A stretch of 64,000 bases of DNA from JASBYZ01 sp029983705. GTDB taxonomy: Bacteria > Actinomycetota > Coriobacteriia > Coriobacteriales > JAEZZM01. Under the pieces are notes generated by a model. It made no database searches. It saw only the letters and a program-made list of their open reading frames with translations, and was not told the origin of the DNA. The stretch lies in the NCBI GenBank assembly GCA_965119715.1, contig OZ221969.1:496001-560000 (forward strand), in the 5' to 3' direction. The first letter of the stretch is position 1, and each line of letters opens with the position of its first letter. Shown one piece after another: positions 1 through 6,584 of the stretch. The position numbers and the translations under genes are program-made.

Positions 1-1027
1 TCCCATTAGCATCTGCTTTTAATTCTGTAGCTTTAACTCCAGACAAAACTGTTAGATTGTCTAAAGAGCGAGTGCGATCTGTCAGAGCTGTTGTCATTGC
101 GTTTCCGATATGTTCTTTAGGAATAATGGAACGTTTAACGCTATGACCTCCAAAAAATAATAAATTGTGCTCCCAAGAAACTCCGCCCTCATATGTTAAC
201 CAGTCAGCAGCATCTTTTACACCATTAGCTATTACTTTGACAAGCTCAGGATCACCTTTGTAATCGCCGCCCTTTAACATATCTTCTGCTAATTTTTCAG
301 GACTATCCTCTATACCGCTATGCTCTTGAATCCAGTTTTGTGGAACAGCCATCTCACCACCTGAAAGTGCTGTTGATCCTCCTAGAACTCCAAGCTTTTC
401 TAGTAATAAAACCTTGCATCCTTTTACGGCTGCACAAATTGATGCTGTGAGACCTGCCCCTCCAGCACCTACTACTACAACATCATAGGAAGCTTCAGGT
501 TTTTCAGGAATGCTTAGAACAGCTTTATCTTTTTTCTTGAATTCTTCTGCATCAAGTTGGGATTTCTTTAAAGCTTCATCAACGGCCTGTACAAATGCAA
601 CACTTGATAGCGTTGCTCCGGTAATCATGTCTACATTTAGTGTCTGATTATCTACTATGAGCTTGGAGAGTTTCTCCATACAGACATCGCCGATGCCTTT
701 GGTCTCACGTGATTCAACTACATAAATATCTTCTATTTTGTCTGGGGATGTGAGTAGGCCAATTTTAACATGTCCATGCTTTCCCATACCTTCGCCAAAC
801 GTTGTTATAAAATTTTCAGAGGAGACAGGTTTCTTGTCTTTATTAGCTGAATTATTAGTCTCAGGCTGTTCTGAGGTTGGTTCTACAACTTGTGTGCAGC
901 CACTTGCTAGCAAAGAAAAGCTTCCAGCAAATAAACCTACTCCAGCTAAAAAATTACGCCTGGACAGTCGGTTTGTAGAAAGAGCTCCATTGCTTTTTAA
1001 ATCCGGGTTAAATTTTTGAGGTGCCAT
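1..1027 (-). CDS. Tat-exported flavin reductase lipoprotein (fumarate/urocanate reductase family), partial
   Basis: Reading from ATG at 1027 leftward, about 342 codons are open and the C terminus lies outside the window. The N terminus has a twin-arginine signal (SRRNFLAG, R23-R24) followed by a lipobox-like ASGC (C44), so the protein is probably exported folded and lipid-anchored. Around residues 80-150 is an FMN-binding domain with TGATLSS near residue 140, the motif whose Thr receives covalent FMN from ApbE in this family. A Rossmann FAD site (VVVVGAGGAGLTAS) lies near residues 180-195. Such proteins usually reduce fumarate, urocanate or other enoates as respiratory acceptors; the substrate cannot be read here because the catalytic half is missing. 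It is divergent from a LuxR-type membrane regulator, a pairing common in Coriobacteriia, with two FNR-type boxes between them. Confidence 0.9.
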   Translation of the reverse strand, partial: MAPQKFNPDLKSNGALSTNRLSRRNFLAGVGLFAGSFSLLASGCTQVVEPTSEQPETNNSANKDKKPVSSENFITTFGEGMGKHGHVKIGLLTSPDKIEDIYVVESRETKGIGDVCMEKLSKLIVDNQTLNVDMITGATLSSVAFVQAVDEALKKSQLDAEEFKKKDKAVLSIPEKPEASYDVVVVGAGGAGLTASICAAVKGCKVLLLEKLGVLGGSTALSGGEMAVPQNWIQEHSGIEDSPEKLAEDMLKGGDYKGDPELVKVIANGVKDAADWLTYEGGVSWEHNLLFFGGHSVKRSIIPKEHIGNAMTTALTDRTRSLDNLTVLSGVKATELKADANG

Positions 1028-1163
1028 TGATAATTTCCCTTCAATCGAGATGCTGAATGAATAAATCATCGCGACGGCTAAAAGTTGTTTGTTGCTATAT
1101 CGCGAGATTTATCTGTTGACTACATAGTAGCTAGCGAAACAAAATGTTTAATTAAAAGAGAGG

Positions 1164-1177
1164 TTGATTTTAATCAA
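1164..1177. promoter_or_regulatory. FNR-type box, site 1
   Basis: TTGATTTTAATCAA is a perfect inverted repeat that matches the TTGAT-N4-ATCAA consensus of Crp/Fnr-family regulators. It sits in the 263-bp divergent region between the flavin reductase and the LuxR-type regulator. Binding is inferred from the sequence only. Confidence 0.5.
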
Positions 1178-1195
1178 CTTGCAAGATTTAGCTGG

Positions 1196-1209
1196 TTGAT
1201 AAAACTCAA
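1196..1209. promoter_or_regulatory. FNR-type box, site 2
   Basis: TTGATAAAACTCAA matches the same consensus with one mismatch in the right arm. Both sites are flanked by GG on the left and CT on the right, and they start exactly 32 bp apart, about three helical turns. Confidence 0.4.
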
Positions 1210-1290
1210 CTGTAAATTACAGCGCAATGGTTCATAATATTATGGTTAATGTAAAAATAAATTTAACGTTGCTCCGAGAGGTCTCTATTC

Positions 1291-2760
1291 GTGAAGGAAA
1301 AGTTCCAACAAGCGGTTTACTACATATTAAGACTAGGTTCTTTCCCTTTATCTTTTCTTGGCATTGGGTTATATAGAGCTTGGCTAGCAACTTTTTTTAG
1401 ATATGATGTTTTTCCTACTATTACATTTAATGATTATGCAATTTTTGAATGGGCAATAGGCCTCACTGCTCTCTGTGTATTCTTTCTTGCAAAAAGAATA
1501 GCACCATTAACATCTCGTATAAGTGTTTACATATTTACATTTTTTAGCCTTACATTAGGCTCACTATTTATTATTGTTGACTGCTTTGGTGAGGCTCTTT
1601 ATTATTTAAAATTTGCTGGATTAGTAATTAGTGGCATAGGCCTAGGTTTGCTCATTTTAATGTGGACAGAATTTTTGGGATGCTTAACCCCAAGGCGAGT
1701 GGCCATACATTATTCGGCTGCTATTTTATTGGGCGAATTTCTTAAATGGTTGTTTACAGGCCTTTTAACCTCACATATTATATTCTTTTCACTAACCCTA
1801 CCTGCTGCTTCGCTATTATCGCTTTTGTTTGCATTTACTCATATTTCACAAAAACGTTTACCACAAACTATGTTGAGAGATTCCAACACGCCAAAAACTC
1901 AGAACAACATATTTTTAAAAAAGAATTTTTTCAAGTTTGATAGCTTACCGTGGAAAATAATCTTATTAATGATAGTTTGTACCTTTGCTACAGGTTTTGC
2001 AGGTTTACCAGATCAGCCTATTTTAGCAGGTAATACATTTGGATCTTCGCTTGCTGCTCTAATAGTTTTAACAGGTACTTTGTCATCGAGCAAATGGTTT
2101 AACTTTGATGTAATTTACCAATTTGCTGTCCCAATTTTAGGTTTGAGTTTAATTCTCATTGCTCCTTATTTTTCAGCGCATTCAAACATAGTTGTTGCTT
2201 GTTACGATGCAGGATATACAATGCTTACTGTTTTGGTTGCTATTGTGTTAAGCAATCTAACGTACAGATATGGTATTGCAGCTGCTTGGCTCAATGGAAT
2301 AGAACGAGGCCTCAGATATGTTGCCGAAGCTAGTGGATGGGGGTTCTTTGTATTTATTTCAAAAAATTTAGCTACACCAGTTCAAAATACTTTGCATGTA
2401 ATAATTATTGTAACTATTATTACAATTTTTATTTGGTTATGGATTAGTGAGCGTAAACTGTCAGCTAATTGGGGCATTAACTTGAATGAGCATAATATAG
2501 ATTATGATGTAGTTTCTAAAGGTCCTAAAAACGATAGTCCGTCTATAGCTGTTGGAAATCTATCTTCGCAATATGATTTAACACCACGCGAAGAAGAGGT
2601 TCTTCAGTTAATGTCGCAAAAATTATCAAATAAAGAAATGAAGCAAGAGCTTTTTGTTTCTGAAGGCACGATTAAATCTCATACAAGCCATATTTATAAA
2701 AAACTTGGCATATCAGGTAGAGAAGAGCTTAACAAACTGTTGGGATTAGATGATAACTAG
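1291..2760 (+). CDS. LuxR-family regulator with polytopic membrane domain
   Basis: A 489-aa protein starting at GTG 1291, with GAGAGG about 8 bp upstream. Residues 10-400 consist of many hydrophobic segments, consistent with about a dozen membrane spans resembling an MFS-like sensor domain. Residues 427-489 form a LuxR/FixJ-type helix-turn-helix: LTPREEEVLQLM, then NKEMKQELFVSEGTIKSHTSHI. Proteins of this build occur beside respiratory flavin or molybdenum reductases in Coriobacteriia and are thought to sense the substrate and switch on the neighbour; that role is inferred here from the divergent flavin reductase gene. The ligand is unknown. Confidence 0.88.
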   Translation: MKEKFQQAVYYILRLGSFPLSFLGIGLYRAWLATFFRYDVFPTITFNDYAIFEWAIGLTALCVFFLAKRIAPLTSRISVYIFTFFSLTLGSLFIIVDCFGEALYYLKFAGLVISGIGLGLLILMWTEFLGCLTPRRVAIHYSAAILLGEFLKWLFTGLLTSHIIFFSLTLPAASLLSLLFAFTHISQKRLPQTMLRDSNTPKTQNNIFLKKNFFKFDSLPWKIILLMIVCTFATGFAGLPDQPILAGNTFGSSLAALIVLTGTLSSSKWFNFDVIYQFAVPILGLSLILIAPYFSAHSNIVVACYDAGYTMLTVLVAIVLSNLTYRYGIAAAWLNGIERGLRYVAEASGWGFFVFISKNLATPVQNTLHVIIIVTIITIFIWLWISERKLSANWGINLNEHNIDYDVVSKGPKNDSPSIAVGNLSSQYDLTPREEEVLQLMSQKLSNKEMKQELFVSEGTIKSHTSHIYKKLGISGREELNKLLGLDDN

Positions 2761-2834
2761 TATGTAAAATATGCATACAGAGTATTATGACGGGTTTCAA
2801 TGCACTAAATGTATACTGGCAATTCATCTTAATG

Positions 2835-2868
2835 CGTACTAATTAACGCTCTTAATGACAATTATCCT
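2835..2868. repeat. Intergenic repeat element, copy A
   Basis: A stretch of about 33 bp containing TAACGCTCT and CAATTATCC recurs with few changes at 3561-3594. Here it lies between the LuxR regulator and the small lipoprotein gene. In this copy AACGCT pairs with AGCGTT about 24 bp downstream, so it may also act as a weak transcript-end hairpin. Confidence 0.45.
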
Positions 2869-2971
2869 AATTAGCGTTTATAAGCTTTAACTTTCTTACT
2901 GAGAGCCTCTGCAAAAGCTCAGTAGTTAATATGCTTTATAATATAAGTATGTTATGTATTAGGGGCATGTC

Positions 2972-3511
2972 ATGAAAGCGATTATATTATTTGTAATAGC
3001 AATACTCGTTTTAACAGTCAGTTTATGTGATAGTACAAATATAAAGTCAACTACAAATGGTCAATCTGAGTCTGAGGCAATACATAATAGAAAATTTATC
3101 GAGAATGTTCTACAAGACACTCCTGCTAAAGATATAGAGTCTATCAGTAAGTATGAGCATGCCTATTTTGAAGGTGACAGCTTAGTGCTGCCAGCATTAT
3201 TTAACTTAAGAAATGAAGGGATTCCCTATACGCTAGATTATATAGAAGTTGGAAAAGATATACCGCCAGGTGAATATGTAGTAACTTACCATGATGGGCG
3301 AGTGCCATTTTGGAATATGATTATAAATGGTGTTAAGCACGAGGAAGTTTCAAGTGCAAATAAGATATATGTAAGTTTTAAGGATGGATATATTATTGAG
3401 GCAGAAGGTTATGCCTTTACTCCTAAAGATAAATATAACGGAAGCATATTTGATGACAGCCCTAATATGGCAGAAACTCTAGATTTGGAAGAATTGATAA
3501 AGAATAATTAA
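2972..3511 (+). CDS. Small putative lipoprotein of unknown function
   Basis: A 179-aa protein with a hydrophobic N-terminal segment ending in VSLC (Cys19), a plausible lipobox, so it is probably anchored on the outer face of the membrane. The central part (EVGKDIPPGEYVVTYHDG, about residues 90-107) resembles a short beta-rich motif seen in small secreted proteins of Gram-positive bacteria, where a GKD-P-GEY core recurs. AGGGGC precedes the ATG. It lies alone between two copies of a short intergenic repeat. No enzyme motif is visible and I cannot assign a function. Confidence 0.7.
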   Translation: MKAIILFVIAILVLTVSLCDSTNIKSTTNGQSESEAIHNRKFIENVLQDTPAKDIESISKYEHAYFEGDSLVLPALFNLRNEGIPYTLDYIEVGKDIPPGEYVVTYHDGRVPFWNMIINGVKHEEVSSANKIYVSFKDGYIIEAEGYAFTPKDKYNGSIFDDSPNMAETLDLEELIKNN

Positions 3512-3851
3512 TACTCTAAATTATAGTTTTTACGCTTTGTCTGTCACATACACGCTTCGACGTGCGAACTAACGCTCTCTATGTCAATTATCCCCTGGCA
3601 ATCAAGGTTTGTGACATGCAAGTTACAAGAATGTGTAGATTCCATTTCTGAAAATAGTCTGAAAATAAAATTAACATCTAAATTAATCAAATATCAGCGA
3701 TAACGACGTTCTCTATTTTTTCTTACTGAAATTAGTCTGAAAGTTGACTGAAAAGTTTTAAGGCTTTAGACTTGTCTCAAGTTGGAAGTCCGGTTCCAAC
3801 AAAAGTATACGTGTCTAATTTAAGTAGACGCAGAAAAGGAAGGACATTAAT
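3512..3851 (+). promoter_or_regulatory. Intergenic region with promoter for the coiled-coil LPXTG gene
   Basis: This 340-bp gap holds copy B of the intergenic repeat at its left end and a candidate promoter, TTGACT (3744-3749), 17-bp spacer, TAGACT (3767-3772). Downstream is a small inverted repeat, GTTGGAA/TTCCAAC (3781-3800), which would fold in the 5' UTR. AGTCTGAAA occurs twice ahead of the -35. AAAGGAAGGA precedes the ATG at 3852. No gene is seen in the gap. Confidence 0.5.
3561..3594. repeat. Intergenic repeat element, copy B
   Basis: Second occurrence of the element at 2835-2868. The shared core is TAACGCTCT, two variable bases, ATG, one variable base, CAATTATCC. The AGCGTT partner arm present downstream of copy A is missing here. 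Confidence 0.45.
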
Positions 3852-4820
3852 ATGTCATACAAGAAGATTGTTGCTGGTGTTGCTACTGCTGTTGTAGCTT
3901 CAGCACTCGTTGTACCTTCAGCTTTTGCTCTTAGCAATTCTGACTACAACGATCTAAAAGATGACTCTCGTTATGAGAAGTCAGATGACTTTAAGAAAGT
4001 TGAAGACTTAGAGGCAAATGCTAATGCTAAGAAGGCTGCTATTACTACCGCTGAGGCTCAGGTAACTAAAGCTAAAGCTGACGTAACTGCAGCAGAGGCA
4101 GAAGTTGCAAAAGCTCAAGCTGCATTAGATGCGAACAAAGATCCTGATAATAAAGCCAAACTCGAGGGCGATTTAAAAGATGCAAAAAGCAAATTAGTTG
4201 ATGCACAAACTGCATTAAGCAATGCACAAAAGGGCGTAGAGAGCGCTAAAGATGCGTACAAGGACGCTAAGGATTTATTTGAGAGCAAACGTGATAAGCT
4301 CAAAGATACCGATGCTAAAGCTCGTACAAGCAAAGCATATAAAGACGCTGATTCAGATTCAAAGAAATTTGCTGAAGATCAAGTAAAAGCTGGTAAAGAT
4401 TTACTAGTTGATGTTCGTACTACTGATCTAACTTCTCTATCAAAGACCTATAGAGATCAAGTACGCACCATCGAAACTAAGGCTGTAGCTTTAGAGAGAC
4501 TTGTTAATGAAATCGATAACAATTACAAGAGGTGGGAACCAGGCTACCGCCAAGCTAAAGCTGAAGAGCTAAAGCAACTTATTGGTGTAGTAAAGGGTGC
4601 TCTAGATGAGATTCCTGATGCAGTATTAAAGGATGCTAAGAAGGACGTTAAGGTAGTTAAAGAAGCTAAGAAGGACGTTAAGGTAGTTAAGGTAGTTAAG
4701 AAGGGTTCTGCTCTTCCTAAGACCTCTGATGTTGCTCCTGTAGCTCCTATCGCTGCTGTTGCTGGTTCAGCTGCTCTTATCGCTGCTGGTCTTGTTGCAT
4801 CACGCAAGGTTAACGCTTAA
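3852..4820 (+). CDS. LPXTG-anchored coiled-coil surface protein
   Basis: A 322-aa exported wall protein. Residues 1-26 form a signal peptide ending PSAFA. The body (about 45-270) is rich in Ala, Lys, Asp and Glu with heptad-like spacing, typical of a long coiled coil or helical bundle. A short Lys/Val tandem repeat (KKDVKVV twice, about 265-283) precedes the sorting signal, LPKTSD near residue 288, then a hydrophobic span and the basic tail SRKVNA. A sortase would join the Thr to the cell wall. The Lys-rich repeat and long helix suggest a stalk or spacer; no binding domain is recognisable. It has its own promoter and a strong terminator, so it is monocistronic. Confidence 0.85.
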   Translation: MSYKKIVAGVATAVVASALVVPSAFALSNSDYNDLKDDSRYEKSDDFKKVEDLEANANAKKAAITTAEAQVTKAKADVTAAEAEVAKAQAALDANKDPDNKAKLEGDLKDAKSKLVDAQTALSNAQKGVESAKDAYKDAKDLFESKRDKLKDTDAKARTSKAYKDADSDSKKFAEDQVKAGKDLLVDVRTTDLTSLSKTYRDQVRTIETKAVALERLVNEIDNNYKRWEPGYRQAKAEELKQLIGVVKGALDEIPDAVLKDAKKDVKVVKEAKKDVKVVKVVKKGSALPKTSDVAPVAPIAAVAGSAALIAAGLVASRKVNA

Positions 4821-4858
4821 GTTTAATTTCTAATATTTTATTAGATTAAAACTTTCTG

Positions 4859-4890
4859 AACCCCGAAGGATTTCCTTCGGGGTTCTTTTA
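4859..4890 (+). terminator. Rho-independent terminator
   Basis: AACCCCGAAGGA pairs with TCCTTCGGGGTT and is followed by CTTTT. It closes the LPXTG gene just before IS1249 copy 1. Confidence 0.9.
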
Positions 4891-4959
4891 TAGAAAATGT
4901 TTTCAGTCCAAACTCACTGATGCTAAAATAGAGCTATAGGACAAAAATTGTGTACAGAG

Positions 4960-4994
4960 AAGGGTTGTTGACGCAGGTCAGCAGCCCTTTTTTA
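4960..4994 (+). terminator. Terminator-like hairpin inside IS left end (copy 1)
   Basis: AGGGTTGTTGAC and GTCAGCAGCCCT pair (two G-U pairs) and are followed by TTTTTT. The hairpin lies between the outer and inner copies of the IS left end and would stop transcription entering the transposase from outside. Confidence 0.7.
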
Positions 4995-5116
4995 GTGCAA
5001 AAAATTAAAGGCATCCAATTTTTATGCCTGGACAAAAAGTGTGTATGAAATATTGATTTATACCAGCTAGACCTGTCTAAATTAGTAAAAAAATACTAGT
5101 TTTTGAGGGGGTCTAA

Positions 5117-5936
5117 ATGAAGAGCAAAATCTGTCCAGTATGTGGCTCTCAGATGGTAAGAAATGGTAAGGGTAAACAACGCTTTAGGTGTAAGGCATGT
5201 GGCTTATCTCAATCGCATTCATATCCAAAAGACTCTTATGACCTAAAAGTATTTTTAGCTTGGCTTTTATCAAAGCAAAGACAAGTAGACATGAAAGGAG
5301 ATGGTAGAACTTTTAGAAGAAGGATGACTATGTTTTGTCTTGGTATGTAGCAAGATCTGAAAGCTCTGAAGCATATAGCGCGCTCCTTAAAAGAATTGCC
5401 CCTCCGGATATGGTTGTATCTGATGGTGGCACAGGCTTTTTGAGTGCTAAAAACAAAGTATGGCCAAATACCCTGTATCAGAGGTGTCTCTTTCACGTAT
5501 ATTGCCAAATTAAGCGCTACACTACCTCAAGACCTAATCTTTTAGCAGGGAGTGAGCTTTTAGCTTTAGCTAGAGAACTTCTCTATATCAATACACTTCA
5601 TGATGCTCACATATGGTGTGATAAATTCATTGAATGAAACGAGTTCTGGCAGGATTTTCTAGATGAAAAAAGCTTTATTGATGGCAAATATACCTATACA
5701 CACATACGCCTTAGAAAAGCACAAAGTGCTTTATGGAGGGCCATTAGAAAAGAATGTTTATTTAAAGTGCACCAGAAATTCTAAACACTATGCCCACTCA
5801 TGAAGATATTGATTTACTCTACGAACTGTTTGGACCAAAAAGAAAAAGTGAGATATTACCAGAAGAGTACGGAGACGGAATAGCTTGGGAAGAATTTCAT
5901 CACCGTACTCAATATCCCTTTACATCAAAATATTAA
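5117..5936 (+). pseudogene. IS1249 family transposase, broken (copy 1)
   Basis: The first 77 codons encode the N-terminal zinc-ribbon part (CPVCG, then CKAC) to GRTFRRR, then run out of frame to a stop. The sequence resumes in another frame at VLSWYVARSE, so an internal deletion has removed the region that should hold the first catalytic Asp. The second Asp is present (VVSDGG). An in-frame TGA replaces an expected Trp codon after DKFIE. A further deletion of about 175 bp removes the segment with the catalytic Glu, leaving the last part beginning SAPEILNT. It cannot make an active enzyme. Confidence 0.85.
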
Positions 5937-6029
5937 GCATACACACTTTTTGTCCTATAACCCGAAATCTGAGTCCCTTTTTGGTAATACTATAAAATCT
6001 CTAAGCCTGGCAGTAATCTGCAGAAGCTA

Positions 6030-6584
6030 CTATAGTTTTGCGAGCAACTTTTCTTCTGCGTCTACAAGTAAATTTGCTTTGGTAATAGATGAGTCTGGTA
6101 AATATGTTTTTACATCACTTACAGCATTTGGATGCTTCTTTTTAAGGTCTTCTATTTCACCAAATTCAATATAGCCACCTGGACAAGCTTCTACACACGC
6201 AGGAAGCTCTTTGCGCTCAAGCCTATCTCTACATAAGTCGCACTTATAGACTTTCTTTTCTTCAGCAGCAAATTGAGGAGACTTATAAGGGCATGCTGCA
6301 ATACAGTTTTGGCAACCAATGCATGCCTCATGATTTTGAACAACAATTCCGTTTTCTAATTTTGTGTATGCTCCTACTGGACAGGCTGTTACACATGCTG
6401 GATTATCGCAATGATTACAAGAGAGTGACATAAAAGACCAAGCTCTATCATCACCTTCCTGCTTGATTTCTTTTACTTGTCTAATATAGACTTCATGAGG
6501 TAATATTTTTTCTTGAGCACATGTTAACGAGCAAGTTTTACAGCCGTAACAACCGGTGCTATCTATATAAAAACCAAGTCCCAT
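6030..6584 (-). CDS. dmsB: Four-cluster ferredoxin subunit of a DMSO-reductase-type enzyme
   Basis: A 184-aa protein with 16 cysteines in four groups, C12-C15-C18-C22, C56-C59-C64-C68, C88-C91-C94-C98 and C115-C118-C130-C134, the pattern of the DmsB/NrfC/PhsB electron-transfer subunit that wires a quinol-side anchor to a molybdoenzyme. There is no signal peptide of its own; such subunits usually travel with the Tat-tagged catalytic subunit. Its ATG shares one base with the stop codon of the upstream catalytic gene (TAATG), so translation is coupled. No membrane anchor gene (DmsC/NrfD) follows: the IS1249 remnant starts 67 bp past the stop. The symbol denotes the family rather than a proven DMSO substrate. 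Confidence 0.88.
   Translation of the reverse strand: MGLGFYIDSTGCYGCKTCSLTCAQEKILPHEVYIRQVKEIKQEGDDRAWSFMSLSCNHCDNPACVTACPVGAYTKLENGIVVQNHEACIGCQNCIAACPYKSPQFAAEEKKVYKCDLCRDRLERKELPACVEACPGGYIEFGEIEDLKKKHPNAVSDVKTYLPDSSITKANLLVDAEEKLLAKL

Larger units (their letters stand above)
4931..5963 (+). mobile_element. IS1249-type element, copy 1 (IS256 group), defective
   Basis: About 1.03 kb, nearly identical to the copy at 21205-22411 with about eight substitutions and one extra G before the start codon. Ends carry imperfect inverted repeats: TATAGGACAAAAATTGTGTA at 4935-4954 against the complement of 5940-5959, one mismatch. Compared with copy 2 it lacks about 175 bp between two TTTA repeats near 5760, which removes the C-terminal catalytic region. 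The flanking 8-mers (CTAAAATA and GAAATCTG) do not match, so no target duplication remains. The family name rests on protein motifs such as GRTFRRR, DGGTGF and HTECPL. Confidence 0.85.

Noticed and set aside
4115..4807. Long open frames on the minus strand inside the coiled-coil LPXTG gene
   Set aside because: They mirror an Ala/Lys-rich reading frame on the plus strand, have no ribosome site and no plausible product.
5236..5508. 90-codon minus-strand frame inside both IS1249 copies (also 21509-21781)
   Set aside because: It is present in both only because the DNA is duplicated; it lies opposite transposase coding sequence and resembles no known protein.
5600..5640. TGA at a Trp position in the transposase as evidence for UGA recoding
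   Set aside because: Other genes in the window encode Trp with TGG, and the frame is also broken by a deletion, so a nonsense mutation is the simpler reading.
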